This document shows positions 20,393-29,540 of a stretch of 64,000 bases of DNA, piece after piece; position 1 is the stretch's first letter, and each line of letters opens with the position of its first letter. The stretch comes from an uncultured Campylobacter sp. (GTDB lineage Bacteria > Campylobacterota > Campylobacteria > Campylobacterales > Campylobacteraceae), in assembly GCF_938039205.1 (NCBI RefSeq), contig NZ_CALHVM010000005.1, forward strand, positions 1 through 64,000. The letters run 5' to 3'. Position numbers and translations under genes: made by a program. The notes under the pieces were generated by a model. The model searched no databases. It was given only the letters and a program-made list of their open reading frames with translations, and had not been told where the DNA came from.

Positions 20393-20818
20393 TTAATCTA
20401 CTACCGTAATTCCTATTGAGCGAGCAGAACCAGCAATAATTTTAGCTGCTTGCTCTCTATCTTTAGTATTTAAGTCGGCAATTTTTTTCTCTACTATTTC
20501 AAGTACCTGAGCTTTTGTAAGCTTAGCTACCTTATTTTTTAACGGATTATCCGAACCTTTTTCTATGCCTGCAGCTTTTTTAATCAAATCCGTAGCAGGC
20601 GGCTGTTTAGTGATAAATGTAAAGCTTCTATCAGCATAAACGGTAATAACAACTGGAACCCTAAAGCCAGCCATATCTTTTGTTCTTTCATTGAATGCTT
20701 TACAAAATTCCATAATATTAACGCCTTGCTGACCAAGAGCCGGGCCTACCGGAGGACTTGGATTTGCTTTTGCAGCAGCAATGTGTAATTTAATTTCGCC
20801 TATAACTTTTTTAGCCAT
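20393..20818 (-). CDS. rplK: 50S ribosomal protein L11
   Basis: A 141-residue L11 with the N-terminal KLHIAAAKANPSPPVGPALG signature and the rRNA-binding C-terminal domain ending GSARSIGITV. It forms part of the GTPase-associated centre and is the family that senses uncharged tRNA with RelA/SpoT enzymes. It starts 10 nt after nusG ends. Confidence 0.98.
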   Translation of the reverse strand: MAKKVIGEIKLHIAAAKANPSPPVGPALGQQGVNIMEFCKAFNERTKDMAGFRVPVVITVYADRSFTFITKQPPATDLIKKAAGIEKGSDNPLKNKVAKLTKAQVLEIVEKKIADLNTKDREQAAKIIAGSARSIGITVVD

Positions 20819-20828
20819 AAACTTCTCC

Positions 20829-21359
20829 TTATACTATCTTCTCGACTTGTGAATATAAAATTTCAACTGGGGTGCTTCTGCCAAATATTGAAACATTTAG
20901 CCTTAGCTTTCCGTGTATCATATCGTACTCTTCTACTATACCAGTAAAATTCGCGAAAGGCCCTTCCGTAATACGAACATTTTCTCCGTTATCAAAGAAA
21001 ATTTTTGGTTTAGGAGCAGCTCGCTTTTGGACTTTTTCTAAAATTAAATTTATATCTTTTTCGCTTAGTGGCGTAGGTTTTTTCGCCTCGCCTATAAATC
21101 TACCAACTTTAGGAAGAGACTGAATCTTGTGCCAAAGAGCCGTATCCAAATCAAGATATGCAAAAGCATATCCAGGATAAAGACTTCTTTCATTTATTTT
21201 TTTCTTGCCGTTTTTGATTTCTATTACATCTTCAGTAGGAACTATAATCTCTTTTAGTTGTTCTTCAATGTGATTATCTCTAACCAAATTTTCAATAGCT
21301 CTCTTTACGCTCATTTCGCTACCGGCGTAAGTTTGAATCGCATACCATTTATGTGCCAT
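20829..21359 (-). CDS. nusG: Transcription antitermination factor NusG
   Basis: A 176-residue NusG. The N-terminal NGN domain starts MAHKWYAIQTYAGSE and contains YPGYAFAYLD; the C-terminal KOW domain contains VRITEGPFANFTGIV. It binds RNA polymerase and couples it to Rho or the ribosome. It is 9 nt downstream of secE, the standard order. Confidence 0.97.
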   Translation of the reverse strand: MAHKWYAIQTYAGSEMSVKRAIENLVRDNHIEEQLKEIIVPTEDVIEIKNGKKKINERSLYPGYAFAYLDLDTALWHKIQSLPKVGRFIGEAKKPTPLSEKDINLILEKVQKRAAPKPKIFFDNGENVRITEGPFANFTGIVEEYDMIHGKLRLNVSIFGRSTPVEILYSQVEKIV

Positions 21360-21368
21360 GATTCAACC

Positions 21369-21548
21369 TTAAATCAGCTTTGAAAGAGAGAAAGACATAA
21401 TTGCATCAACAAGAGCTAAAAAAAGTGAAACAATAGCTACTACAGCAAAAACTGTTATAAAAGCATTTCTTATTTGCTCTTTGAGTGGAAAAATTACCTT
21501 TCCAATCTCAGCGCGCGAAAGCTTTATATAATTTATTATTTTTTCCAT
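21369..21548 (-). CDS. secE: Protein translocase subunit SecE
   Basis: A 59-residue single-span SecE that clamps SecY in the Sec translocon. The start MEKIINYIKLSRAE is chosen because the longer in-frame reading runs into the tRNA-Trp gene. It has a short amphipathic helix, the conserved EIGKVIFP turn and one C-terminal membrane helix. Epsilonproteobacterial SecE is this short one-helix form. Confidence 0.93.
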   Translation of the reverse strand: MEKIINYIKLSRAEIGKVIFPLKEQIRNAFITVFAVVAIVSLFLALVDAIMSFSLSKLI

Positions 21549-21562
21549 TTTTAACCTTCTGA

Positions 21563-21638
21563 TGGCAGGGCAAGAGGGATTCGAACCCCCAACCATTGGA
21601 TTTGGAATCCAGCGCTCTACCGTTGGAGCTATTGCCCT
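21563..21638 (-). tRNA. tRNA-Trp (anticodon CCA)
   Basis: A 76-nt cloverleaf with encoded 3' CCA: acceptor AGGGCAA / TTGCCCT, T-loop GGTTCGAATCC, anticodon loop TTCCAAA. It sits between rpmG and secE, inside the tuf-secE-nusG unit, a common arrangement. Confidence 0.95.
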
Positions 21639-21646
21639 AAAAAGCC

Positions 21647-21817
21647 TTAGCTCTTTAACTTAACTTCTTTATGAACAGTATGTTTTTTTAGTCTTGGGCA
21701 ATATTTTTTTAGTTCTAATTTTTCAGTCGTTGTCTTGCTATTTTTCACTGTGGTGTAATTTATATCACCTGATTCAGAACATTTAAGACCAACTTTTATT
21801 CTATTACCTTTTGCCAT
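21647..21817 (-). CDS. rpmG: 50S ribosomal protein L33
   Basis: A 56-residue L33 starting MAKGNRIKVGLKCSE and ending KKYCPRLKKHTVHKEVKLK. It keeps the YCPRLKKHT signature of the family. Only two of the four possible zinc cysteines (KCSE and YCPR) remain, so it looks like the zinc-free form, which is inference. It lies between tuf and tRNA-Trp. Confidence 0.95.
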   Translation of the reverse strand: MAKGNRIKVGLKCSESGDINYTTVKNSKTTTEKLELKKYCPRLKKHTVHKEVKLKS

Positions 21818-21870
21818 AAATTCCCTTCAAAAAAGCGGAGAACAATCTCCGCTAAAAATTATAAATTAGT

Positions 21871-23070
21871 TTATGCTAGAATCTTAGAAACAACGCCTGA
21901 ACCAACAGTTCTACCACCTTCGCGGATCGCAAAGCGAGTTCCCTCTTCAAGAGCAACTGGCGCAATAAGCTCAACAGTTATCTTTAGGTTATCACCAGGC
22001 ATAACCATCTCTGTTCCTTCTGGAAGAGTGATAGAACCTGTAACATCAGTCGTTCTTACATAGAACTGCGGTCTATAGTTGTTAAAGAATGGGGTATGGC
22101 GTCCACCTTCTTCTTTTGTTAAAATATAAACTTCGCCCTCAAATTTAGTGTGAGGAGTAATTGATTTAGGTTTGCAAAGAACCATACCGCGCTCAACATC
22201 TTCTTTTTTTGTGCCTCTTAGAAGAACACCTACATTGTCGCCTGCCTCGCCTTGATCCATCTCTTTTCTAAACATTTCGACGCCGGTAACAGTAGTAGTT
22301 TGAGTTGGTCTAATACCTACGATTTCGATGGTATCGCCGACTTTTACCACGCCTTTTTCAATTCTACCGGTAACAACTGTACCGCGACCAGAAATAGAGA
22401 AAACATCCTCGATAGGCATCAAGAAATCTTTATCTGTTGCGCGTACTGGAGTTGGAATATACTCATCAACTCTAGCCATAAGTTCAAGAACCTTTGCAGA
22501 CCATTCGCCATCTGTTCCAGCTTTAGCCTCGTTAAGAGCTTGTAGGGCTGAACCTGCTACGATTGGAGTATCGTCACCAGGGAAATCGTACTCGTTTAGA
22601 AGCTCGCGAATTTCCATCTCAACTAGCTCAAGAAGCTCAGCATCGTCAACCATATCGGCTTTGTTCATGAAAACAACGATGTATGGAACGCCTACTTGGC
22701 GAGAAAGCAAGATGTGCTCTCTAGTTTGAGGCATTGGACCGTCAGCGGCAGAAACAACTAGGATAGCACCATCCATTTGAGCCGCACCGGTAATCATGTT
22801 TTTAACATAGTCGGCGTGGCCTGGGCAGTCAACGTGCGCATAGTGGCGATTTTCAGTCTCGTACTCGATGTGAGAAGTAGCGATGGTAATACCGCGCTCT
22901 TTTTCCTCTGGAGCGTTGTCGATATTATCATAGTCTTTTAACTCAGCAAGACCTTTTCTTGAAAGAACAGCAGAAATTGCAGCTGTCAAAGTTGTTTTAC
23001 CATGGTCAACGTGACCGATAGTACCAATGTTTACGTGTGGCTTGTTACGTGAAAATTTTTCTTTTGCCAT
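21871..23070 (-). CDS. tuf: Elongation factor Tu
   Basis: A 399-residue EF-Tu that delivers aminoacyl-tRNA to the ribosome. G1 GHVDHGKTT is at residues 18-26, G3 DCPGHADY near 81, G4 NKAD near 136. The C-terminal kirromycin/EF-Ts region is intact and the protein ends SGVVSKILA. It is directly downstream of four tRNA genes and cotranscription with them is likely. It is the only tuf in the window. Confidence 0.98.
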   Translation of the reverse strand: MAKEKFSRNKPHVNIGTIGHVDHGKTTLTAAISAVLSRKGLAELKDYDNIDNAPEEKERGITIATSHIEYETENRHYAHVDCPGHADYVKNMITGAAQMDGAILVVSAADGPMPQTREHILLSRQVGVPYIVVFMNKADMVDDAELLELVEMEIRELLNEYDFPGDDTPIVAGSALQALNEAKAGTDGEWSAKVLELMARVDEYIPTPVRATDKDFLMPIEDVFSISGRGTVVTGRIEKGVVKVGDTIEIVGIRPTQTTTVTGVEMFRKEMDQGEAGDNVGVLLRGTKKEDVERGMVLCKPKSITPHTKFEGEVYILTKEEGGRHTPFFNNYRPQFYVRTTDVTGSITLPEGTEMVMPGDNLKITVELIAPVALEEGTRFAIREGGRTVGSGVVSKILA

Positions 23071-23133
23071 CTCTTCCTCCGTAATGATATTTGCAATTCA
23101 AGTTTATACTTAATTTTACTTCTCTAAAATCCG

Positions 23134-23208
<75 letters not shown>

Positions 23209-23340
23209 GTCAAACTCTTGGCATTAGAGAATTTTTGAAAAAGCATAAACAACTAAATGAAATTAAAAAGGTGTGCCGTAGAAAATGTATAAAATTTAAT
23301 ATTTTTATCATCTTACAGCTCCCAGTTTAGTTCCAAAATC

Positions 23341-23417
23341 TGGAGCGGGAAACGGGGCTCGAACCCGCGACCCTCAGCTTGGAAGGCTGATGCTCTAGCC
23401 AACTGAGCTACTCCCGC
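23341..23417 (-). tRNA. tRNA-Gly (anticodon UCC)
   Basis: A 77-nt cloverleaf with encoded CCA; acceptor GCGGGAG / TTCCCGC, anticodon stem TCAGC/GCTGA with loop CTTCCAA. It is the third of four tRNAs in the tuf transcript. Confidence 0.95.
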
Positions 23418-23426
23418 GCGTAGCAT

Positions 23427-23511
<85 letters not shown>

Positions 23512-23567
23512 TATTTTAAAAAATAAATGCTTTGCAATGGTATTTCTGGTCAAACACTGTTATGAAA

Positions 23568-23643
23568 TGGAGCTGGTGAACGGACTTGAACCGCCGACCC
23601 ACTGCTTACAAGGCAGTAGCTCTACCAACTGAGCTACACCAGC
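23568..23643 (-). tRNA. tRNA-Thr (anticodon UGU)
   Basis: A 76-nt cloverleaf with encoded CCA; acceptor GCTGGTG / CACCAGC, anticodon stem ACTGC/GCAGT with loop CTTGTAA. It is the first gene of the tRNA-tuf transcript, about 25 nt downstream of a strong -10 hexamer. Confidence 0.95.
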
Positions 23644-23664
23644 ATCCTGATTTATGAAAGTTGG

Positions 23665-23693
23665 ATTATAGCCCAATTTCTTTTCAAAGTCAA
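23665..23693 (-). promoter_or_regulatory. Strong sigma-70 promoter of the tRNA-tuf operon
   Basis: The minus strand has TTGACT at 23693-23688, exactly 17 nt, then TATAAT at 23670-23665. The predicted start lies about 15 nt before mature tRNA-Thr(UGU). A near-consensus -35 is unusual in Campylobacter and fits a strong stable-RNA promoter. Confidence 0.8.
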
Positions 23694-23760
23694 GCTTTTT
23701 TTAAAATTTTTGGAAATAAGGATAAAAAATTAGAATTTAGTCGCACATGCAAGCTAAATT

Positions 23761-24201
23761 TTAGCCCATTGGCTCCGGTGCCTCTTTAAAAAATAGGTCC
23801 GGCTTCTTTCTTAATCCTCGTTTTTTCGGCATAGTTACGTCTTTTTCTTCTGCAGTGGTTTTAGAATCAAGGGCGCCTTTATCGTCGTTATTTTCGCTTT
23901 TTACCATCCCGGCATATGCCTCTTTGTATCCTGCGGATTTTATTTTATTAATTAAAATTTTAATTTTTTCTCCACTTAGAGGCTGTGTTTTTATCGCGAT
24001 GGCACGGTATCTACCAAATTTACCGCTAACGACTTTTTCGACGCCCTCAAGGTCACCTACTTTTTTTTCGACGGCCACTCGCACGCTTTCTATTGCCTTT
24101 TCGCTTACGTCGTCGCCAAAAGCGCTCACAAAAATATGATATTCGTCGTTTGCAAACAGTGCGCTAAAAAACATCAAAACGACGACTATCGCTTTTTTCA
24201 C
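23761..24201 (-). CDS. Secreted small protein of unknown function, SPOR-like fold possible
   Basis: A 146-residue protein beginning at GTG (reading KKAIVVVLMFFSALF), chosen over an upstream TTG because AAGG lies 6 nt before the GTG. Residues 1-18 are a Sec signal peptide ending near ALFAND. The middle (YHIFVSAFGDD, VEKVVSGKFGRYRA, LINKIKSAGYKEAYAG) has the alternating beta-alpha pattern of a SPOR or ACT-like domain. The C-terminal 45 residues are charged and probably disordered. It follows the tRNA operon on the same strand but far enough away to be separate. No specific function can be given. Confidence 0.7.
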   Translation of the reverse strand: MKKAIVVVLMFFSALFANDEYHIFVSAFGDDVSEKAIESVRVAVEKKVGDLEGVEKVVSGKFGRYRAIAIKTQPLSGEKIKILINKIKSAGYKEAYAGMVKSENNDDKGALDSKTTAEEKDVTMPKKRGLRKKPDLFFKEAPEPMG

Positions 24202-24291
24202 GAATTTCCTTATATTATTTATCAAAATTTGGCGGCGCCCGACGACCGTCTCGTCATTATACTATAAAAAATATAAACTAAGCACCGAGCT

Positions 24292-25545
24292 TTAGCCGAG
24301 CGCTTTTGCGATTAGTTCTATCGGATTCTCGCACTTCACGTCTGAGCCACCGATATGTAGCGCATTTGAAATTTGCATTTTACAGGCGCTACACTCGGCG
24401 CTTACGATCTTTGCGCCCGAGTTTTTTATCATTTCTGATTTTCTTTGTCCGGCTGCGCGGCTTAGATGATATTTTTCAGACTGCATCGTCACTCCACCAA
24501 AACCGCAACATTCGTTTGGATCTTCCATTTCGGTCATTTCGTAGTTTTGAGCGAGCAGTTTGCGAGGCTCTTTAAAGACGCCTTGCATTTTTCTAGCATG
24601 ACAAGGGTCGTGGTAGGTAACGGATGTCAAGTTTTTACCCTTTTTGGCCAAAATTTCAGCTAAATTTGTAAATTTTTCAAAGTACTCCGTCGCTAAAAAT
24701 ATCTTCTTGCTCACAGCTTTTGCTCGCTCTCGCCAATGCTCGTCGTCATGAAAAAAGTGCTCATAGTCGATCTTTATCATCGCCGAACAGGTCGCCTCCG
24801 GCACGATGATAGCGTCTAGTTCGCCCAGCATTTTTTCAAAATACTCTATATTTCGCTTTGCCAAGACCTCAACCGTCGCAAAATCACCTGTAAAATACGC
24901 CGGCGCGCCGCAACAGGCCTGTTTTTTCATCAAATTTAAATTTAACCCAAGCTCGCGGGCGATCTTAACGAGAGCCTCGCCGATGCCCGTATACGCGTAG
25001 TTTCCCATACATCCGATGAAAACGCCGATGGTTTTATCGCCGCCGTTATCGATAAACTCGGCGTGCGAGTTTAAAAAGCTCTTTTTGCTAGCAGTGGGCA
25101 AAAGCCGCTCTTTTTTCACCATCGGCAGGCTAAATCTCGGGCTCATTGCGCCTTCGCGGATCTTAAACGCGCAGCTTTGAAACACATAGCCCAGCTTTGC
25201 CGCCAAATCCATAACCGCACGGTGACGCAGTAGCCAAAAAAACGCCTTTTTATACCACGCGATGCCAAATTTATCCGCGATATCGCGGCGGACGTTTTCT
25301 ATCGCCGTATCCACGCGCAAGGAGTTTGGACAGACCTCGACGCAGCTCGTACATAAAAAACAGCTCTCAAAGATATTTTTCGCGCTTTTATCAAGCTTTA
25401 GCTCGCCGCGCTCGTAGGCTCCCACAAGGTCTAAAAAGCCTCGCGGAGAGGTTGTTTCGTCGGAGTTTATCTTGTGGATCGTGCAGACTTGGATACATTT
25501 GCCGCATTTTACGCATTTATCCGAAATTTCGCTAAATTTAAACAT
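24292..25545 (-). CDS. Fe-S oxidoreductase with two 4Fe-4S and two CCG domains (GlpC/GlcF-like)
   Basis: A 417-residue (Fe-S)-binding protein. Two ferredoxin motifs are near residues 11-21 (CVKCGKCIQVC) and 62-73 (CFLCTSCVEVC). Two cysteine-rich CCG domains follow: GCMGNYA...QACCGAPA (about 178-215) and HDPCHARK...NECCGFGG (about 315-350). This is the layout of the electron-transfer subunits of glycerol-3-phosphate, glycolate and lactate dehydrogenases and of HdrD-type proteins. No flavoprotein partner is adjacent; the next gene is hemN, 7 nt away. The same order is recalled from C. jejuni (Cj0991c-Cj0992c). The electron donor is unknown. Confidence 0.85.
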   Translation of the reverse strand: MFKFSEISDKCVKCGKCIQVCTIHKINSDETTSPRGFLDLVGAYERGELKLDKSAKNIFESCFLCTSCVEVCPNSLRVDTAIENVRRDIADKFGIAWYKKAFFWLLRHRAVMDLAAKLGYVFQSCAFKIREGAMSPRFSLPMVKKERLLPTASKKSFLNSHAEFIDNGGDKTIGVFIGCMGNYAYTGIGEALVKIARELGLNLNLMKKQACCGAPAYFTGDFATVEVLAKRNIEYFEKMLGELDAIIVPEATCSAMIKIDYEHFFHDDEHWRERAKAVSKKIFLATEYFEKFTNLAEILAKKGKNLTSVTYHDPCHARKMQGVFKEPRKLLAQNYEMTEMEDPNECCGFGGVTMQSEKYHLSRAAGQRKSEMIKNSGAKIVSAECSACKMQISNALHIGGSDVKCENPIELIAKALG

Positions 25546-25552
25546 TTTCGCG

Positions 25553-26914
25553 TCAAACCGTTTTTGAAAATCGGCGTAAATTTTCGGGTATTTTTTTCAA
25601 ATACGCGTCAAAACACATCGCGATATTTCGGATGATCAGCGTGCCCGTCTCGTTTACGCTGATTTTTTCAGGCGTTACGGTTACAAATTCGCCCAAATTT
25701 TCAAGCTCGACCAAATCATCTTTAAAATACTCGAAAAATTTGATGTCAAATTTAGCCTCAACCGCCTTGATATCAAGGGCGAAGTTACTCATCAGGCTCA
25801 TTATCACGGCTTTTCTGATTAGATCGTCGTCGTTTAGGTAGATACCTTTACAATACGGTAAAACGCCGCTATCTAGGGCTTTTTCGTATTCGTCCATGTC
25901 CTTGAAATTTTGCGCGTAGTATCTTTGCCCCTCACCGATGCTAGTTAGTCCGATGCCGATGAGATCGGCTCCGCCCTTAGTCGTGTAGCCTTGGAAGTTG
26001 CGATGAAGCGTGCCGTTAGCAAGCGCGCCGAAAAGCTCGTCGACCGGCTTTGCAAAGTGATCCATGCCGATCATTTTGTAGCCGTTTTTGATAAAAAACT
26101 CGGCCGTGTATTTTAAAATTTCAAGCTTGGTTTTAGGGCTAGGCAGCGTCGCTTCGTCAAATTTACGCATAGATTTTTTTATCCACGGCACGTGCGCGTA
26201 GTTAAACACCGCCAGGCGGTCCGGAGATAGCGTCAAAGCCTTATCCAGCGTCGCTTTAAAACTCTCTAGCGTCTGATACGGCAGGCCGTAGATCAGGTCC
26301 ATATTTATCGAGTTTATGCCCTTGGCGCGCGCCATATCCACGGCGTTTTTGGTGATTTCGTAGGGCTGGATGCGGTGGATCTCTTTTTGCACTCGCTCGT
26401 CAAAGTCCTGCACGCCGTAGCTGATGCGATTAAAGCCGTGGGAGACGAGTACGTCAAGCTGCTCGCGGGTCAAAAATCTCGGGTCGATTTCGCAGCTGAT
26501 TTCAGCCTCGGGCGAGAAGTTTTTAAATTTAACCTTTATCATTTTGATGATTTCATCTAACTGATCCGCGCCGTAAAAGGTCGGAGTGCCGCCGCCAAAG
26601 TGCATTTGCAGCACGGGCGCGCTCGTATCGAGGTTTGCCGCTAGCAGATCTAGCTCTTTTTGCAGATACTGCATATAGCGCGTTTTGCGGTCCTCTTTGC
26701 TCGTATAGATCACGTTACAACCGCAAAAATAACAGGCGCTGCGGCAAAAAGGCAGGTGCAAATAAAGCGAAAGTGGGCGCGAGGCGTCTCGGTTTTTTAG
26801 CTCCCGCAGGTAGTCTTCGTAGCTAAATTTATCGCTAAACTCGGGCGCGGTCGGATAGCTCGTGTAGCGCGGTCCCGGGCGCGAATACTTCACGTAAGCG
26901 TCAAAATCTATCAT
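25553..26914 (-). CDS. hemN: Oxygen-independent coproporphyrinogen III dehydrogenase
   Basis: A 453-residue radical SAM enzyme that converts coproporphyrinogen III to protoporphyrinogen IX without oxygen. The HemN cluster motif CRSACYFCGCN near residues 57-67 has all Cys residues of true HemN (C-x3-C-x2-C-x-C). GGGTP follows at about 107. The start codon overlaps the stop of the upstream UPF0763 gene (ATGA). Heme made here is needed for the many c-type cytochromes of the nos operon; hemB lies 1.6 kb away. Confidence 0.95.
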   Translation of the reverse strand: MIDFDAYVKYSRPGPRYTSYPTAPEFSDKFSYEDYLRELKNRDASRPLSLYLHLPFCRSACYFCGCNVIYTSKEDRKTRYMQYLQKELDLLAANLDTSAPVLQMHFGGGTPTFYGADQLDEIIKMIKVKFKNFSPEAEISCEIDPRFLTREQLDVLVSHGFNRISYGVQDFDERVQKEIHRIQPYEITKNAVDMARAKGINSINMDLIYGLPYQTLESFKATLDKALTLSPDRLAVFNYAHVPWIKKSMRKFDEATLPSPKTKLEILKYTAEFFIKNGYKMIGMDHFAKPVDELFGALANGTLHRNFQGYTTKGGADLIGIGLTSIGEGQRYYAQNFKDMDEYEKALDSGVLPYCKGIYLNDDDLIRKAVIMSLMSNFALDIKAVEAKFDIKFFEYFKDDLVELENLGEFVTVTPEKISVNETGTLIIRNIAMCFDAYLKKIPENLRRFSKTV

Positions 26915-27402
26915 AGCGTTTTATTCCTTGCATTTTTCATTAAATTCTGCATATCGACGAACAAATTTGGATACTGCTTTTTGATACCCTTTACCAGTTT
27001 TTCCAAATTTACGTCGATGCTTTTTTTGTTTTTATTTTTTGCGGCGATCTTGCGTATCTCGTCCATCGCCACGACCCAAACGTCGGCGAAATCTATCGGC
27101 ACGTTTTGCCAGATCGTCTTTTCAAGCCTTAGCTCGAAATTTTCCTTTTGGACGTTGCGGTAGGCTTCGATGAGTTGCGAGAGCGATTTTAACGAAACCA
27201 TCGTGTGCAAATTTTGATTTTCGTCAATACCGAACCACGGCTCCACTCCGTCCCACGAGCCGCTTTTTAGGCTGAGGCTCATTTGATTAGGGTCGCTTGT
27301 CGGCACGATCTCAAATATCGTTTTTTCGCCCTCTTTTATCCCGAGCTCGCCCGAAATTTCGTCGATTTTTTCGTATGTTTTTTGTAGATTTTTTTCTTTC
27401 AT
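26911..27402 (-). CDS. UPF0763 / DUF2603 family protein
   Basis: A 163-residue cytoplasmic protein with no membrane segment. The NQMSLSLKSGSWDGVEPWFG and NLHTMVSLKSLSQLIEAYR segments match the UPF0763 (DUF2603) family, which is restricted to Campylobacterota. The C-terminal half is rich in Lys and may be helical. It is translationally coupled to hemN (4-nt overlap) and 13 nt downstream of argF. Function is unknown. Confidence 0.85.
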   Translation of the reverse strand: MKEKNLQKTYEKIDEISGELGIKEGEKTIFEIVPTSDPNQMSLSLKSGSWDGVEPWFGIDENQNLHTMVSLKSLSQLIEAYRNVQKENFELRLEKTIWQNVPIDFADVWVVAMDEIRKIAAKNKNKKSIDVNLEKLVKGIKKQYPNLFVDMQNLMKNARNKTL

Positions 27403-27415
27403 TTACTTCCTTAAC

Positions 27416-28345
27416 TTACCCGTTTCGATGCCTATCAAGCCACACCATCACGCCTTTTTGCGCGTGCAGGCGATTTTCCGCCTCGGCAAAAATCTCATCC
27501 GCGTGCGCCTCAAACACCGCCTCGCTCACCTCGTATCCGCGGTAGGCCGGCAAGCAGTGCAAAAATATAGCGCCGGGCGCGGCTAAACTTATCAAATTTT
27601 CATCCACGCAAAATCCGGCAAAGTCCCTCAGGCGCTTTTCTTTTTCCGCCTCTTGCCCCATCGAGACCCAAGTATCGGTAGTGACGACGTTAGCGCCCGA
27701 TACGGCTTCTTTTACGTCATGAGTTAGATAAATTTTAGCTCCCGAAATTTGAGCGTTTTTCATCGCTAAATTTACGACCTCGGCGTCTGGCTCGTAGCCC
27801 TTTGGCGTAGCGATCCTTAGCTCAAAGCCGAGCTTGCTAGCTAGCATCAGCCACGAGTGGGCCATGTTGTTGCCGTCGCCCACGAACGCCGCCTTTATCT
27901 CGTCTATTTTTAGTCCGCATTCGACCGCCGTCATGATATCGGCCATCAGCTGCGCGGGGTGAAATTTATCGCTAAGGCCGTTTATCACGGGTACGCGGCT
28001 AAATTTGGCAAGCTCTTCTAACGTCTCGTGACGATTAACGCGAGCCATGATGAGATCGCACATTCGCGAGATCACGCGCGCGGTGTCTTTTATCGGTTCG
28101 CCGCGCCCGATCTGGATATCGCTCGAGCTAAGAAACAGCGCGTGCCCGCCAAGCTCGTTCATTCCCACGTCAAAGCTTACGCGCGTTCTAGTCGAGCTTT
28201 TCTCAAATATCATCGCTAATTTTTGATCTTTGAGATACGGTTTGAAATCTCGCGCCTTTGCCTCTTTTTTTATCTGCAAACCCAAATTTAAAATTTCTAT
28301 GATTTCGTCTTTGCTAAAATCGTTTAACGTTAAAAAGTGCCGCAT
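27416..28345 (-). CDS. argF: Ornithine carbamoyltransferase
   Basis: A 309-residue enzyme making citrulline from ornithine and carbamoyl phosphate in arginine synthesis. The carbamoyl-phosphate motif KSSTRTRVSF is near residues 45-54; HPAQLMAD near 125 and the ornithine/loop motif FLHCLPAYRG near 263 are present. The start MRHFLTLNDF with GGGAG upstream is chosen; a longer frame adds 31 residues not seen in the family. It is preceded by the long hairpin region between hemB and argF. Confidence 0.95.
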   Translation of the reverse strand: MRHFLTLNDFSKDEIIEILNLGLQIKKEAKARDFKPYLKDQKLAMIFEKSSTRTRVSFDVGMNELGGHALFLSSSDIQIGRGEPIKDTARVISRMCDLIMARVNRHETLEELAKFSRVPVINGLSDKFHPAQLMADIMTAVECGLKIDEIKAAFVGDGNNMAHSWLMLASKLGFELRIATPKGYEPDAEVVNLAMKNAQISGAKIYLTHDVKEAVSGANVVTTDTWVSMGQEAEKEKRLRDFAGFCVDENLISLAAPGAIFLHCLPAYRGYEVSEAVFEAHADEIFAEAENRLHAQKGVMVWLDRHRNG

Positions 28346-28395
28346 TTTGCTCCCTTTATTCCCAAATTTGCCCATAAAATTTACAAGGCGAAGTA

Positions 28396-28499
28396 TCGCG
28401 AGATAGATTTGCTTGTTTTGAAGTAAATTTCGTCCCAAGATAAGGCACGTAGCCTATCGCAGGGCGAAATTTGCAAAATCAAGCAAAGATACTCGCGAG
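28396..28499. repeat. Long imperfect inverted repeat between hemB and argF
   Basis: Two arms of about 38 nt share, in inverted order, the blocks TCGCGAG, TTTGCTTG, TTTTG and AAATTTCG(T/C)CC. In the middle GATAAGGC and GCCTATC form an inner stem around ACGTA. The whole 104 nt can fold into one long hairpin. It fills the gap between the hemB stop (28508) and the argF leader, and could end or process the hemB transcript. It contains AAATTT, the word enriched across the window. Confidence 0.75.
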
Positions 28500-28507
28500 A
28501 CAAGCCG

Positions 28508-29479
28508 CTATTTTCTTAATAAAGCGGCTGCTTCTTTGGCGTGGTAACTGATTATTAAATCCGCCCCCGCCCTCTTAAATCCTACTAGCGTCTCCATCAT
28601 CACGCGCTCGTAGTCGATGACGCCGGCTTTTGCCGCAGCTTTTAGCAGGGCGTATTCGCCGCTCACGTTGTACGCGCAGATCGGCAACCTCGTCGCTTCG
28701 CGCAGATCGCGGATGATATCTAGATACGCAAGCGCGGGCTTTACCATCAAGATATCGGCTCCCTGCGCCTCGTCCTCCAGGCTCTCGCTCACGGCCTCTA
28801 GGCGGTTTGCGGGATCCATCTGGTAGCTCTTTCTATCGCCAAAACTTGGCGCGCTCTCGGCCACGTCGCGAAACGGCCCGTAGTACGCCGAAGCAAATTT
28901 GGTCGAATACGCCATAATCGGCAAATTTTCGTATCCGCTCAAATCCAGCGCCCCGCGCAAGGTAGCGATGATGCCGTCCATCATACCGCTTGGAGCGATC
29001 ATATCGGCGCCGTTTCTAGCGTGGATCAGCGCTTGTTTGGCGGAGATCTCTAGCGTCGCGTCGTTGTCGACGGTCTGGTGGACGTGATCTAGAATACCGC
29101 AGTGGCCGTGATCGGTGTACTCGCAAAAGCAAAGATCGGTTATCACGACTAGATCAGGAAATTTATCCTTTATCGCTCGCAGCGCGGTCGCTATGATGCC
29201 ATCGTCGCTTAGAGCATCGCTGCCTACGCTATCTTTTAGGCTCGGGATTCCAAACAATATCACCGCTTTTATACCTAAATTTCGCACGATTTCGCACTCT
29301 TTTAAAATTTCGTCCAAACTCATCTGAAAGACGCCCGGCATCGAGCTTATCTCTTTTTTTATACCTTTGCCCTCGACGATAAAAAGCGGATAGATAAAAT
29401 CGCTCGCCGCAACGCTAGTTTCGCGCACCATCTCCCTGATCGCTGGATTTATCCTGAGCCTTCTAAAACGTTTAAACAT
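28508..29479 (-). CDS. hemB: Delta-aminolevulinic acid dehydratase (porphobilinogen synthase)
   Basis: A 323-residue enzyme joining two 5-aminolevulinate molecules to porphobilinogen. The metal site DLCFCEYTDHGHCG (about 118-131) carries three Cys, as in zinc-dependent enzymes. The two active-site lysines lie in AYSTKFASAYYGPF (about 197) and LMVKPALAY (about 249). It is divergent from ribA (61 nt apart), the same arrangement recalled from C. jejuni. Confidence 0.97.
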   Translation of the reverse strand: MFKRFRRLRINPAIREMVRETSVAASDFIYPLFIVEGKGIKKEISSMPGVFQMSLDEILKECEIVRNLGIKAVILFGIPSLKDSVGSDALSDDGIIATALRAIKDKFPDLVVITDLCFCEYTDHGHCGILDHVHQTVDNDATLEISAKQALIHARNGADMIAPSGMMDGIIATLRGALDLSGYENLPIMAYSTKFASAYYGPFRDVAESAPSFGDRKSYQMDPANRLEAVSESLEDEAQGADILMVKPALAYLDIIRDLREATRLPICAYNVSGEYALLKAAAKAGVIDYERVMMETLVGFKRAGADLIISYHAKEAAALLRK

Positions 29480-29540
29480 AATTTTCCTTTTACTTCGCTA
29501 CAATTTACGCTTAGTGTAACATAATAGGAGTTAAAAATTT

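Noticed and set aside
21549..21596. Longer secE start
   Set aside because: It would overlap the tRNA-Trp gene.
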